A stretch of 50,430 nt of DNA from NCBI GenBank assembly GCA_013388925.1, contig JACAEJ010000015.1, positions 1 to 50,430 of the forward strand. Reading direction: 5' to 3'. The DNA is from Nitrososphaerales archaeon. Lineage in GTDB: Archaea; Thermoproteota; Nitrososphaeria; Nitrososphaerales; JACAEJ01. Positions 33,241 through 43,074 of the stretch are shown here, in pieces (positions within the stretch are counted from its first letter, which is position 1; each line of letters begins with the position of its first letter). The position numbers and the translations under genes were made by a program. The notes under the pieces are model-generated. The model made no database searches, was not told where the DNA came from, and worked only from the letters and a program-made list of their open reading frames with translations.

Positions 33241-33996
33241 CTATCGATCATAGAGCCTATGGACGGGCCCTTCTACACTACCATTTCTGATTAAGTCCAG
33301 CCCCTTTGTAGCCAGCTCTATGGCCTTACGAGCACTCTTAGCAACACCTATCCCTGCCTTTAGTGTGAGGCTGAAATCCTCTCCCACCCCTGCAAGAATC
33401 CTCTTGATCTCAGTCTCTGGGACACCGTTCGCTACAGTCATGAAGTTATCCCCACCACAGAAGAATGTGAGTGCTTCATGGTCTAGAAATAATTCGCTTA
33501 GCCTTAGATTCAGCTTGTTGATCATAAAAGCTGTATCGTAAGCTGACAGCTTGTTTGTGAACTTGGTTACATCGTTTACGTCTATGTGGACTATCTGAAC
33601 ACTGCCCTCAAATGGCCCATTCCATTCGCCTCTTATTGTCCCCCTTGAATCTCTTGTCTCAGCGGATTCTTGCAAAATCCTTGTAGCCTTTTTCAAGGCA
33701 TCATGGGGCGTTTCTGCAAGACCAACTCCCATGCTTATAGTGAAAGGATAACTGCGAGATATCTCATTTAAAATCTCTTGGTGATCTTTTGGGGAGACTC
33801 CGTTACTTATGGCCACCATCTCATCAAAGCGGTTGTAGAATACAGCCCCCCCTCTCTCGGCAAAGAGTCTCTGTAGATGAGCATAGAGCTGAGATTGAAG
33901 TATCTGAAGTTGGTACTCCCTATCACTGCCAAGCTTAAGAGTCCATGGACCGTAGTTGTCTATCCTAATCAGAGTCATCTGTACTCTTCCACTCAT
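33241..33996 (-). CDS. arfA: GTP cyclohydrolase III ArfA
   Basis: 251 residues with MTLIRIDNYGPWTLKLGSDREYQLQILQSQLYAHLQRLFAERGGAVFYNRFDEMVAISNG, the strongly conserved archaeal GTP cyclohydrolase III (MJ0145-type) N-terminus, and a second repeat with FTNKLSAYDTAFMINKLNLRLSE and CGGDNFMTVANG. It opens GTP to the formylaminopyrimidine while keeping the formyl group, the first step of archaeal riboflavin and F420 synthesis. It starts 2 bp after ribH stops. Confidence 0.95.
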   Translation of the reverse strand: MSGRVQMTLIRIDNYGPWTLKLGSDREYQLQILQSQLYAHLQRLFAERGGAVFYNRFDEMVAISNGVSPKDHQEILNEISRSYPFTISMGVGLAETPHDALKKATRILQESAETRDSRGTIRGEWNGPFEGSVQIVHIDVNDVTKFTNKLSAYDTAFMINKLNLRLSELFLDHEALTFFCGGDNFMTVANGVPETEIKRILAGVGEDFSLTLKAGIGVAKSARKAIELATKGLDLIRNGSVEGPVHRLYDR

Positions 33997-33998
33997 GG

Positions 33999-34451
33999 CT
34001 ACTCCACCATGGCCGGGTACTGTGTTACCTGAATCTCTCCCAGTATTTTGGCCCGCCTTACCATCTTTACGGCCGATTCTACGGCCCTCTTTGCATACTC
34101 GTCTATGCGCTCTATCCCTTGGAGCCTCGTCATCCCTGGCCCTGACACTCCTAGAGATACGGGCTTTCTGTACTGGACAGATAGATCGGCTATCTTTCTT
34201 GCCACGTGCTGGGCTATCATCTCGTCGTGCTTTGTGTCTCCCTCAACTATGGCTCCTAGAGTTACAACGGCATCAACATCCTTCTTCTCCAGCAAAGACT
34301 GAATAAGCAGTGGCATATCGAAGGACCCTGGAGCCTTGCATACATATGTTATTTGAGCGCCCAAGAATGTTGCGTGCTCCTTGGCCCTCTCGAGCATAAG
34401 GTAGGATATATCGAAGTTGAATTCAGAAACGACCAGAGCCAATTGTACCAT
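33999..34451 (-). CDS. ribH: 6,7-dimethyl-8-ribityllumazine synthase
   Basis: 150 residues; LALVVSEFNFDISYLMLERAKEH, KAPGSFDMPLLIQSLLEKKDVDAVVTLGAIVEGDTKHDEMIAQHV and SLGVSGPGMTRLQGIERI are the lumazine synthase core (substrate-binding SEFN and GAIVEGDTKHDE). It condenses 5-amino-6-ribitylaminouracil with the RibB product. Part of the minus-strand riboflavin operon. Confidence 0.95.
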   Translation of the reverse strand: MVQLALVVSEFNFDISYLMLERAKEHATFLGAQITYVCKAPGSFDMPLLIQSLLEKKDVDAVVTLGAIVEGDTKHDEMIAQHVARKIADLSVQYRKPVSLGVSGPGMTRLQGIERIDEYAKRAVESAVKMVRRAKILGEIQVTQYPAMVE

Positions 34452-34465
34452 AATTTACTCACCTC

Positions 34466-35667
<1,202 letters not shown>

Positions 35668-35690
35668 AACCGAAATCTTACTTGGGCAAG

Positions 35691-35725
35691 TCTATTTAAG
35701 GGTTACCAATAAATTACCTTTTACC
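35691..35725 (-). promoter_or_regulatory. Riboflavin operon promoter with three GGTAA repeats
   Basis: Reading the minus strand toward ribB, GGTAA occurs three times (35725-35721, 35718-35714, 35707-35703), followed by CCCTTAAATAGAC (TATA-like, about 35690-35700), about 25-33 bp upstream of the ribB start. Direct repeats just upstream of the TATA/BRE region are a plausible regulator site. Archaeal flavin genes are often controlled by the CTP-dependent riboflavin kinase/regulator RbkR; whether it acts here is not shown. Confidence 0.4.
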
Positions 35726-35757
35726 ATAAAAGTTGTAGTCAATCTTGAGTCTAGGAG

Positions 35758-36651
35758 CTAGCTCTCTTTGGGGACTGCTCTTCTCACCTGAGGCTCCAAT
35801 CTACTTTTTGCAAGATAGTGCCTTATCTCATGTAGAGCCTGATCGATGGTCAAGGGGAGGGGCTTTACAGCATCAAATCCAGTAAATCTGTTCAGAAGGT
35901 CAAAGAGTTTGGTCAAAGTGGGTGGCTCCAGACCACTTTCCTCCATTACTTTAGAGTCGGAGAATACGTCCTCCAAAGCGCCTTCGGCTACTACGTGCCC
36001 TCTGTTCAGAACATATGCCCTATCTGCAACCATGGGGATAAAATCTAGATCATGTGTTGCAACTACAAGTGTGATCCTCTGCCTTCTGTGCAAGTTGTTG
36101 ATAAGCCCTATCAACTCTATCCTGCTCTTCGAATCTAGATTTGCCGTTGGCTCATCCAAAACTAGTACCTCAGGATTCATAGCCAAGACAGATGCTATCG
36201 TTGCCTTCTTCTTCTCCCCCGCGCTCAGATGATGTGGCGCTTTGTCCTTTAGACCATACAAGCCAACAGCCTTTAGGGCATCCTCAGCCCTCCTTGTCAC
36301 TTCTTCCTCGTCCAAACCCATGTTCAAAGGTCCAAAGGCTACGTCCTCCCATAGGGTCGGGCAGAAAAGCTGATCGTTTGGATCCTGAAAGACGAGCCCA
36401 ACTTTCATCCTAACTTTGTGAGTATTCCCATTGGTGGGCATGCCCAAGACATGAACGGAACCCTTTGATGGCCTGTACAGTCCATCGATGAGCATCAGTA
36501 ATGTAGACTTGCCTGCTCCATTTGGACCAAGAATGGCTACTCTCTCGCCCCTTACGACCCTTATATCGACACTATCCAAAGCTACGCATCCATCAGGATA
36601 AACATACTTTACGTCTTTCACATCTACTGCCAAATCTGACATTCTATACAA
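35758..36651 (-). CDS. nikO: ECF-type nickel transporter ATPase (NikO/CbiO)
   Basis: 297 residues: Walker A GPNGAGKSTLL, Q-loop VFQDPNDQLFCPTLWEDVAFGP, signature HLSAGEKKKATIASVLAMNPEVLVLDEPTA (Walker B), and the H-loop ATHD. The DPNDQLF motif is typical of ECF/CbiO ATPases. Beyond about residue 245 there is an extra tail (TKLFDLLNRFTGFDAVKPLPLTIDQALHEI) as in many group I ECF ATPases. It overlaps the nikQ gene by 8 bp. NikR next to the operon points to nickel and not cobalt as substrate. Confidence 0.92.
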   Translation of the reverse strand: MYRMSDLAVDVKDVKYVYPDGCVALDSVDIRVVRGERVAILGPNGAGKSTLLMLIDGLYRPSKGSVHVLGMPTNGNTHKVRMKVGLVFQDPNDQLFCPTLWEDVAFGPLNMGLDEEEVTRRAEDALKAVGLYGLKDKAPHHLSAGEKKKATIASVLAMNPEVLVLDEPTANLDSKSRIELIGLINNLHRRQRITLVVATHDLDFIPMVADRAYVLNRGHVVAEGALEDVFSDSKVMEESGLEPPTLTKLFDLLNRFTGFDAVKPLPLTIDQALHEIRHYLAKSRLEPQVRRAVPKES

Positions 36652-37456
36652 CCCCTATGTGCAAGTACTCTAAAGAAATTATCATCATGCACATCGCTAT
36701 TGCAAAGAACCCAAAGATCATGTCTCTGCCATTTATACTCATCCTTGTGATGGATCTAATGTTTCCTTCATAACCTCTGGCCATCATGGCAAGATAGACC
36801 CTTTCGCCCCTCTCGTAAGACCTAATGAAGAGGGTGCTCATCATACTTGCCAGCGCCTTCGTAGCCCTTAAACAGCTCTCTCCCCTGACGGTCCTTGATT
36901 CTCTCGCCAGTATCATTCTATACGCTTCATCAATGAACAGAAATATGAACCTGTAAGTAACGGACATCATGTTTGTAAAGACTCTCGGGACCCTGAACCT
37001 CTCCAAAGAGTGGATCAGGCTGGAAAACCTTGTGGTCAATGTTAAGAGAATAAGAGGGGTAATACAGGCCCAGACTCTTAGCACGAATTGCAGAGCCTTG
37101 AAGAGTCCTTCACTCGTAATACTGATCAGATAGCCATTATTTCCTATGGTGGCTATTGGTGAGCCCGGGGTTACGAAAGGCAATGGTAGAGCGATTAAGG
37201 CAACAAAAATCAGAGCAAAGGCAGTTCTGAGTGTGAAGAACCTTAAAGGAATCTTTGATGCGATTGAGAAGATAAAGGTCATAGTCACCAGGGTTATCAA
37301 GGGCAAGATGCTCTTTGACACAATCGCTACTAGTATGAAGGCTGTGAAAGAGAAGACCTTTACTCTAGGGTCTATGCTTTGAAGGAAACCGTTCGATAAG
37401 GAGAATCTCTCGTTATAAACGATCTCCTTAGACGCCTTCAAGAAGCTACTTAGCAT
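36644..37456 (-). CDS. nikQ: ECF-type nickel transporter transmembrane subunit (NikQ/CbiQ)
   Basis: 270 residues, about six membrane spans. Coupling-helix motifs are present as ARESRTVRGE and the later ERVYLAMMARGYEG (A.R.RG pattern that docks on the ATPase). DPRVKVFSF near the N-terminus is also family typical. It couples ATP hydrolysis by NikO to transport through NikM/NikN. Confidence 0.92.
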   Translation of the reverse strand: MLSSFLKASKEIVYNERFSLSNGFLQSIDPRVKVFSFTAFILVAIVSKSILPLITLVTMTFIFSIASKIPLRFFTLRTAFALIFVALIALPLPFVTPGSPIATIGNNGYLISITSEGLFKALQFVLRVWACITPLILLTLTTRFSSLIHSLERFRVPRVFTNMMSVTYRFIFLFIDEAYRMILARESRTVRGESCLRATKALASMMSTLFIRSYERGERVYLAMMARGYEGNIRSITRMSINGRDMIFGFFAIAMCMMIISLEYLHIGVV

Positions 37457-37473
37457 ATTGGGCCCTCAAAGCA

Positions 37474-37758
37474 TCATCTTTCAGCCTTCAACGCCTTGCC
37501 CACAAGAAGAGTGAATCCCAGTATCAAAAGCGTGAACGTTATTCCTATGGTCATATTGGCGATTATGTTACCTTCAAACCCGGGTAGCTCATAACCTGGA
37601 ACAAGAGGAATCCAAAAAGGGCGTTCTGATACACCGTAATGCTCAGCTATCATATCCAAGGTCTCTGCAGAGGATGAGAGCCAAACACATCCAATCATGA
37701 CAAATATCGCTGATACGATTACGCCAAAAATGAGCAATCTTTTGTTTCTGGCCATCAT
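37474..37758 (-). CDS. nikN: Nickel transporter accessory subunit (NikN/CbiN-like)
   Basis: 94 residues with two membrane spans (about 9-28 and 66-88). Between them is an external loop with FWIPLVPGYELPGFEGN, which resembles the PDGF/PDGK-type loop of NikN. CbiN/NikN assists nickel entry into NikM. It overlaps nikM by 4 bp and lies in the normal M-N-Q-O order. Confidence 0.8.
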   Translation of the reverse strand: MMARNKRLLIFGVIVSAIFVMIGCVWLSSSAETLDMIAEHYGVSERPFWIPLVPGYELPGFEGNIIANMTIGITFTLLILGFTLLVGKALKAER

Positions 37759-38438
37759 AGTTCCTCAAACCCTATAGAAGACAACCATAGAGGAGCCACC
37801 CTTGGTAGCTTTAACAGATCCGCTCTTTGTCTTAGTAGAAACAAGATGATCATGGCCGTTACAATTCCTTCACCTAACCCTATGAAGAAATGATGGACCC
37901 CCATGGCCGTTATGGCTATTTGGACGCTATATGGAAAAGTAAAAACTGAGAGTCCCAGCTCTAAACCAGCAAAGATGGCTGCAAAGACATCTCCCAATAA
38001 GGCTCCAAGGAAGGCTCCAACCATCATCCCATTCCTGTTCTTCATGACCTTCATAAAGAGCAAGAACATGAGGTATGGGACGAAGACGCCTACCACCCCC
38101 ATATTCCACGCATTTGCACCAAATGTAATTACTCCACCATCCCCAAAGAAGAAAGCTTGAATGAGCAGGATTATGGTCATGGATATCAAACCAGCATAGG
38201 GCCCTAATGTTATGGCCAGTATGGGCCCGCCTAGAAGATGGGCAGTAGTTCCTCCAATGATTGGGTAGTTCATCATCTGGGCGGCAAAGAACATGGCTGT
38301 TAGGGTAGCCATAAAAGGAACTTGCTTATCACTCAAAACCCTCTTCATACCCCTAAGGGCAAAGATCCAAAGGGGTATGACTAAGAGGTACATCATCGCG
38401 CAGATCGATAGATCCAAAAAGCCATCGGGTATGTGCAT
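37755..38438 (-). CDS. nikM: Nickel transporter substrate-specific subunit NikM (CbiM family)
   Basis: 227 residues starting MHIPDGFLDLSIC. Met-His-x-Pro-Asp is the metal-binding N-terminus of CbiM/NikM, in which the amino group and His2 bind Ni/Co. Six to seven membrane spans follow, with MMNYPIIGGTTAHLLGG and FGANAWNMGVVG typical of the family. First gene of the nikMNQO operon, divergent from nikR. The predicted NikR operator (38447-38476) covers its promoter region. Confidence 0.93.
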   Translation of the reverse strand: MHIPDGFLDLSICAMMYLLVIPLWIFALRGMKRVLSDKQVPFMATLTAMFFAAQMMNYPIIGGTTAHLLGGPILAITLGPYAGLISMTIILLIQAFFFGDGGVITFGANAWNMGVVGVFVPYLMFLLFMKVMKNRNGMMVGAFLGALLGDVFAAIFAGLELGLSVFTFPYSVQIAITAMGVHHFFIGLGEGIVTAMIILFLLRQRADLLKLPRVAPLWLSSIGFEEL

Positions 38439-38446
38439 ACTCCATC

Positions 38447-38476
38447 AGTAATACTTATCTTAAGTAAAGTATTACT
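38447..38476. promoter_or_regulatory. Predicted NikR operator between nikM and nikR
   Basis: A perfect inverted repeat: AGTAATACTT (38447-38456) and AAGTATTACT (38467-38476) around a 10-bp spacer. The inner geometry is GTAATA-N16-TATTAC, which has the same spacing as the known E. coli NikR site GTATGA-N16-TCATAC. It lies 8-38 bp upstream of the nikM ATG and overlaps or abuts CTATAAA (38476-38482), a TATA box usable in either direction (nikM leftward, nikR rightward). Repression by nickel-bound NikR is inferred. Confidence 0.72.
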
Positions 38477-38523
38477 ATAAAAAGCTTTTCTACCGATGGA
38501 TGATAATAAGATGAGGATAAGTT

Positions 38524-38934
38524 ATGGCCAAGAAGGGAGTCTCTAGAATCAGTGTCTCACTGCCCCCTGATCTCCTTGATGAGTTCGATAGCACCATCAA
38601 GCAGATCGGCTACGATAGGTCCAAAGCCATTCAGGTCTCTATAAGAAATTTCTTGACGGAAAACAGCTTGATGCGTGGAGCGAAGGGAGTGGTTACCGGG
38701 GTTCTGGTCATGATATACGACCATGAAGTCAAGGGTCTAGAAGAGTCTCTGACAGACGCCCAGCATGTTCATGGTGAGACAATAGGTTCATCCATGCACA
38801 TACACCTTGATGAGAGAAACTGCCTTGAAATAATAGCAGTCAAGGGAGAGGCCAATTCCATCCAAAGCCTTGCTAGAGAGCTGATGAGCAAAAGGGGAGT
38901 AAAACAGGTCAAGCTGGCCATAGTCAAATCATAG
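38524..38934 (+). CDS. nikR: Nickel-responsive regulator NikR
   Basis: 136 residues. The ribbon-helix-helix domain is SRISVSLPPDLLDEFDSTIKQIGYDRSKAIQVSIRNFL. In the C-terminal ACT-like domain the nickel ligands are visible in HVHGETIGSSMHIHLDERNCLEII (His, His-x-His, Cys). NikR binds Ni(II) as a tetramer and represses nickel uptake genes. It faces nikMNQO across the inverted repeat. GAGGATAAG lies just upstream of the ATG. Confidence 0.95.
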   Translation: MAKKGVSRISVSLPPDLLDEFDSTIKQIGYDRSKAIQVSIRNFLTENSLMRGAKGVVTGVLVMIYDHEVKGLEESLTDAQHVHGETIGSSMHIHLDERNCLEIIAVKGEANSIQSLARELMSKRGVKQVKLAIVKS

Positions 38935-38972
38935 AAATAGACTTGATCTTCTGTCTATCTGGCGGTGAAGGC

Positions 38973-40640
38973 TTGCATCGATCGGCCCCTCTCTTCAAGT
39001 TCTTCTCAGACATATGCGAGAGTATCAGGGATACGAGCAAGAAGTTGGTGAAGGTCGAAATTCTTTCCACCTATCTTCGAACTCTTGATGAGGATACTCT
39101 GCCTATAGTCTCTAGGTTCCTCTCTGGCATTGTTTTCCCAAGGGGGAGCAAAAAAGAGGTCTACATTGGGTACTCCACACTTGTAGATGTGATCTTGGAG
39201 ATTTCAGGCACAAACTCAAGAAGGTTTAGAGATACTTACCTGAAATACGGAGACCTCGGCTCTACGGCAGAAGAGTTGCTTGGCAAAAAAGCTTTTGTCT
39301 CCCTTATCAAGAGAGATCTGACTATAAGGGACGTCTATCAAGAGTTTGAGAAGGCGGCATCCATAATGGGTGCAAGGGCGGTAGAAGGCAGGAAGGGCAT
39401 TCTGAGAGGTCTTTTCTTGGACGCAAGCCCAATCGAAGCGAAGTACTTGATAAAGATACTTACAGGAGAGTTGCGCATAGGTCTTACTCAAGGCCTTGTA
39501 GAGGAGGCTATAGCTAGGGCCTTCGATTACAGTATAAAAGAAATCAAGAAGGCTCAATTGGTCATCGGCGACATAGGCACCACGGCCCTTTTGGCATTTC
39601 AACGCAAGCTTCAAGAGGCCGAGCCAAGGCTGATGCAACCCTTGAGCTATATGCTGGCCGATACAATGCAAAGTGCTAAAGAGATAGAACAGTATTACAA
39701 AAGGGAGCTCTATGCCGAGTTCAAGTATGACGGAATCAGGGTCCAAGTTCACAAGCGTGATAATGATGTAGCCATCTACTCGAGAAATCTGGAGGAAATA
39801 ACCAGCGATTTCCCTGAAATTGTAGAAGGACTCAGAAGGATTCCTCACAAATTCATCTTTGATGGCGAGATAGTCCCTTTCAGGAAAAATACACCCTTAC
39901 ACTTTCAAGAGCTTCAGCGAAGGCTAAGAAGAAAGAAGTTGGGCCCCGAAATATTGGGTGAAGTTCCTGTAGTTCTGTTCGTCTATGACTTGCTCTACCT
40001 GAATGGGAGGGCTCTTTTCGATGGACCTTTTCATGAGAGGAGAAGACACCTCGAATCCCTAAGGCTCAATGGTCTGATAAGAACCTCGTACATAAGAAGG
40101 GTCAGGAACGTTGATGAGATAGAGGAGCTATTCGAACTGAGTAGGAGGCTGGGCCATGAGGGGCTGGTGTTAAAGGACCCGTCTTCACCATACACGCCAG
40201 GAAAAAGGGGCAAGAAGTGGGTGAAGCTGAAAAAAGAGCTTGACACTCTTGACGCGGTGATTGTAATGGCTGAGTATGGTCATGGGAAGAGGGCTGGCCT
40301 CTACTCCGATTATACCTTTGCTGTCAGAGATGGCCAGACGCTAAGGGTCATAGGCAAGGCCTATTCTGGCTTGACTGATGAAGAGATTCTTGAAATGACG
40401 AATAAGCTAAGGACCTTGGCCCTAGAGGGCCGAGATTCCCTACTCGTAGTGAATCCAGAGATAGTGTTAGAGGTAGCCTTCGATAGCGTTCAAAGGAGCG
40501 ATAGGCACGACAGTGGATACGCCCTGCGCTTTCCTAGGATTAAAAGGATTCGTTACGACAAGGGGCTCATGGACATTGATAGTCTAGCTAAGGTAAAGAG
40601 CATATACCTAAAGAAGCATATCAATGAGACCAGAATCTAA
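38973..40640 (+). CDS. lig: ATP-dependent DNA ligase
   Basis: 555 residues from TTG 38973, chosen because GGTGA lies 4 bases upstream and the protein then begins near the family start (HRSAPLFKFFSDICESIRDTS). The in-frame TTG 38943 would add ten residues and has no ribosome site. An N-terminal DNA-binding domain is followed by the catalytic lysine motif EFKYDGIRVQ (K251), then FDGEIVPF, GLVLKDPSSPYTPGKRGKKWVKLK (motifs IV/V) and an OB-fold region. It is the usual archaeal replicative and repair ligase. It follows nikR without a clear operon link. Confidence 0.95.
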   Translation: MHRSAPLFKFFSDICESIRDTSKKLVKVEILSTYLRTLDEDTLPIVSRFLSGIVFPRGSKKEVYIGYSTLVDVILEISGTNSRRFRDTYLKYGDLGSTAEELLGKKAFVSLIKRDLTIRDVYQEFEKAASIMGARAVEGRKGILRGLFLDASPIEAKYLIKILTGELRIGLTQGLVEEAIARAFDYSIKEIKKAQLVIGDIGTTALLAFQRKLQEAEPRLMQPLSYMLADTMQSAKEIEQYYKRELYAEFKYDGIRVQVHKRDNDVAIYSRNLEEITSDFPEIVEGLRRIPHKFIFDGEIVPFRKNTPLHFQELQRRLRRKKLGPEILGEVPVVLFVYDLLYLNGRALFDGPFHERRRHLESLRLNGLIRTSYIRRVRNVDEIEELFELSRRLGHEGLVLKDPSSPYTPGKRGKKWVKLKKELDTLDAVIVMAEYGHGKRAGLYSDYTFAVRDGQTLRVIGKAYSGLTDEEILEMTNKLRTLALEGRDSLLVVNPEIVLEVAFDSVQRSDRHDSGYALRFPRIKRIRYDKGLMDIDSLAKVKSIYLKKHINETRI

Positions 40641-41106
40641 GAAGGGAAAAAATAAAAAAGAGTTAGAAAATAGCGTTCTACTCGATCTTGGACAGAGCCT
40701 CGGTTATTTCATCATAGATGATAAAGGCAGAATCAGACACATATATTCAAAAGTAAAGACGGGCTCCCATGCCAAAGAAATCTTGGCCAAATTGAAAGAG
40801 CTCAACGGAATGGCAAAGAGAATTAAAGGAAAAATTCTGACAGCTTTGCATTCTTGGCAAGAAATGGGAGTTTGGACTTCGTTCTTTGACTACTCTCGAA
40901 CTAGGAATCGTATACGAGAGAGGAAGAATATGGCTATACCCTCTACCAGCGCTATGAGTGCCAAGATTATGATGATCAGATACTGGAAGATGGTCATTTC
41001 AGAGAGTCTGTCTGTCAATATATGGCTTATCACGAAACCAGAAGTGGCCGAGCCTGTAGCATCGATCGTTGAATTTATGATCTGTGCATCGAATACCACA
41101 AGATAA
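40624..41106 (+). CDS. Hypothetical protein, tail uncertain
   Basis: The frame starts at ATG 40624, overlapping the ligase end by 17 bp, and runs 160 codons. Residues 1-80 look protein-like (SVLLDLGQSLGYFIIDDKGRIRHIY, HAKEILAKLKELNGM). Residues 90-160 lie antisense to the C-terminus of the BNR protein gene, with poor composition, so the real end may be near 40890 or the gene may be frameshifted. No family recognised. A coupled ligase-associated small protein is possible. Confidence 0.3.
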   Translation: MRPESKKGKNKKELENSVLLDLGQSLGYFIIDDKGRIRHIYSKVKTGSHAKEILAKLKELNGMAKRIKGKILTALHSWQEMGVWTSFFDYSRTRNRIRERKNMAIPSTSAMSAKIMMIRYWKMVISESLSVNIWLITKPEVAEPVASIVEFMICASNTTR

Positions 41107-43034
41107 GTGCCGAAGGGTGCGTCTCCGGGGATGGGGTAACTCGCCATGTAAAGACCGTCATCTATCTGTTGTATCATCAGATTTGCGCTGGAGTCATCAG
41201 GAAGGTAGATTCTGGCGGAGAGGCTAGTTGCATTGATCGGTTGACCATGCAAAGATGTCTTTGCATATATGCTGGCCGTCTCTCCTCGAAAGAGGTTCGA
41301 GCCCGATTCTACGTCTATGAGTATGGGGGTATCGTCCACCATGGTGAAAGGCTCCTCGACCCATACGTTGCCATCGGTTGCCTTGATGATGTGGGCGCCA
41401 TACTCAGATAAGGACACCGTAAACCTGACTTCCGCCATGCCTACAGCGTCTGTCGTAACAAATCCAATAGTCTCGTCATCGAACATTATCAGAACCTCTG
41501 AAAAGGGATCGAAGCCCGCCACAGTACTTTCTACACTAGTACCTATAGCCCCTGAATCTGGCTCTATTTCCATGCTTACGAGCTCCGTCGCTATTGTGGA
41601 GAAGTAGACAGTATCATCAAGCCCAAAGGCCAATGTCGGGTCTCCTGTCAAGTATATACTCTCCACCCCTGGCAAAGGGCCTTCTACCCATGTGCTACCA
41701 CCATCGACGCTAGTATAGTACCATGCTTCGACAAATCGGTTGCGATAGTCATGCGCTCCTACAACTATGTTGGTTGGGTCTTCTGGGTTCACCGCTATGG
41801 TTGGCTCGTTCTGTATCGATAAGCCCAACCTTGTTATGGCATCTTGGTTAATGCGTATGTTGTCAAAGTCAGGGCTCCCAGCCATGTAAATATCTTGGTC
41901 CCCATCGTTTCTCATATCCGTCCAGACGGCAAAGACTTCATCATCACTCGTTTGGGCCAAATCGAAGTAATCGCCCATAAAGTAAATGTCCTGGATTGTT
42001 GGGTCGGAGGACACGGTAGTAATGAGCTCATCGGTTCCAAGCCCATCTACAAAGGGACCCGTGAAGGGTACGCTGTCATAGTATACGTTGTAAAGATAGT
42101 TGTCGGGGTCATCTCTTCTATCACCCCAAATCATGTGAATTCTTCCATCTGGTGTTACCGCAATGTTAGGGAAGAACTGAGAGTTAGGAGTATCATCATC
42201 GTTCACGAGTACGGGCGAGTCCCATGTTTCTCCTCCATCATCAGACCTAGTGAGGTAGATGTCTTCTACGAAAATAGGATCGTAGGCTGCAAAGACGGCA
42301 TAGACATAATCGGAATCGATGGAGTCTACGGCTATCATCGGGAACATAGAAGCCCATGCCCTAAAGAACGTGGGTGGTAGATCATAGCCTATCTCTGGCA
42401 TGGTGGCCATGACTACAGGAATGCTAAAAGTTTCCCCTCCATCGGTAGACTTTACCATCATCAAAGAGAAGTCTCCCAACAGCCAACCATCGTCAAGGCT
42501 GTCATAATACGCTACGTAAACGGTTCCATCGGGTCCTACGGCAGGCATAGACCCTTGCACGAGGCGAGAAAGGCTATCGAACTTTGGGCTGATCGAAATA
42601 GGATCCGACCATGTCTGACCCCCATCCGTTGATCTTGAGAGGACTATCTCAGTATATTCCGTGCCTTTTCCAAAGGTTAACCTCGTCCAGCTCACATACA
42701 CATTGCCTTCATAGTCGCTATCTAAGCTTGAGTCCACCGTTATCCAAGGCTTGTCATGAAAGACGCTTCTGGAGCCTTCTGCGACAACTACCGATGCATC
42801 AAACGTTAGGCCACCATCAGTTGACTTCCAGACCCTTATGTCCAATGACTGTGTGGTTATATCTGGGCTAAAACCTCTTGTACTGAAAAAGTGCCCAACA
42901 ACTCCTGAAAAATGTTTGAGAGCATCATCAGAACTAGATAGAGCCTGAGGGGCGATTGGTACTATCATCATTGTCAAGATCATAAGAGTAGTTAAGAACA
43001 CGAATCTAGCCTTATACTTGCTAGGCATGACCAT
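40890..43034 (-). CDS. Secreted, membrane-anchored BNR/sialidase-like beta-propeller protein
   Basis: 714 residues. A signal peptide-like start (FVFLTTLMILTMMIVPIAPQALS) is followed by at least five BNR/Asp-box motifs: STDGGLTF, STDGGQTW, STDGGETF, SDDGGETW and SVDGGSTW. After about residue 500 there are Ig-like stretches (GSGAIGTS-like PDSGAIGTSVESTVAGFDPFS; GSNLFRGETASIYAKT), then a C-terminal membrane anchor (IFQYLIIIILALIALVEGIAIFFL) and a basic tail. It is an extracytoplasmic surface protein. Sialidase activity is not established, since Asp boxes alone only indicate the propeller fold. Confidence 0.88.
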   Translation of the reverse strand: MVMPSKYKARFVFLTTLMILTMMIVPIAPQALSSSDDALKHFSGVVGHFFSTRGFSPDITTQSLDIRVWKSTDGGLTFDASVVVAEGSRSVFHDKPWITVDSSLDSDYEGNVYVSWTRLTFGKGTEYTEIVLSRSTDGGQTWSDPISISPKFDSLSRLVQGSMPAVGPDGTVYVAYYDSLDDGWLLGDFSLMMVKSTDGGETFSIPVVMATMPEIGYDLPPTFFRAWASMFPMIAVDSIDSDYVYAVFAAYDPIFVEDIYLTRSDDGGETWDSPVLVNDDDTPNSQFFPNIAVTPDGRIHMIWGDRRDDPDNYLYNVYYDSVPFTGPFVDGLGTDELITTVSSDPTIQDIYFMGDYFDLAQTSDDEVFAVWTDMRNDGDQDIYMAGSPDFDNIRINQDAITRLGLSIQNEPTIAVNPEDPTNIVVGAHDYRNRFVEAWYYTSVDGGSTWVEGPLPGVESIYLTGDPTLAFGLDDTVYFSTIATELVSMEIEPDSGAIGTSVESTVAGFDPFSEVLIMFDDETIGFVTTDAVGMAEVRFTVSLSEYGAHIIKATDGNVWVEEPFTMVDDTPILIDVESGSNLFRGETASIYAKTSLHGQPINATSLSARIYLPDDSSANLMIQQIDDGLYMASYPIPGDAPFGTYLVVFDAQIINSTIDATGSATSGFVISHILTDRLSEMTIFQYLIIIILALIALVEGIAIFFLSRIRFLVRE

Positions 43035-43074
43035 GATATCTTAAATTAGCTTATATAAGTCTATCATGTTCATT

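Noticed and set aside
35758-38438. Cobalt (CbiMNQO) transporter
   Set aside because: The family does not separate Co from Ni by itself, but divergent nikR with its nickel ligands, the NikR-type operator and the hydrogenase genes favour nickel.
39216-39848. 210-aa minus-strand ORF
   Set aside because: It is antisense to the DNA ligase core and shows no family motif.
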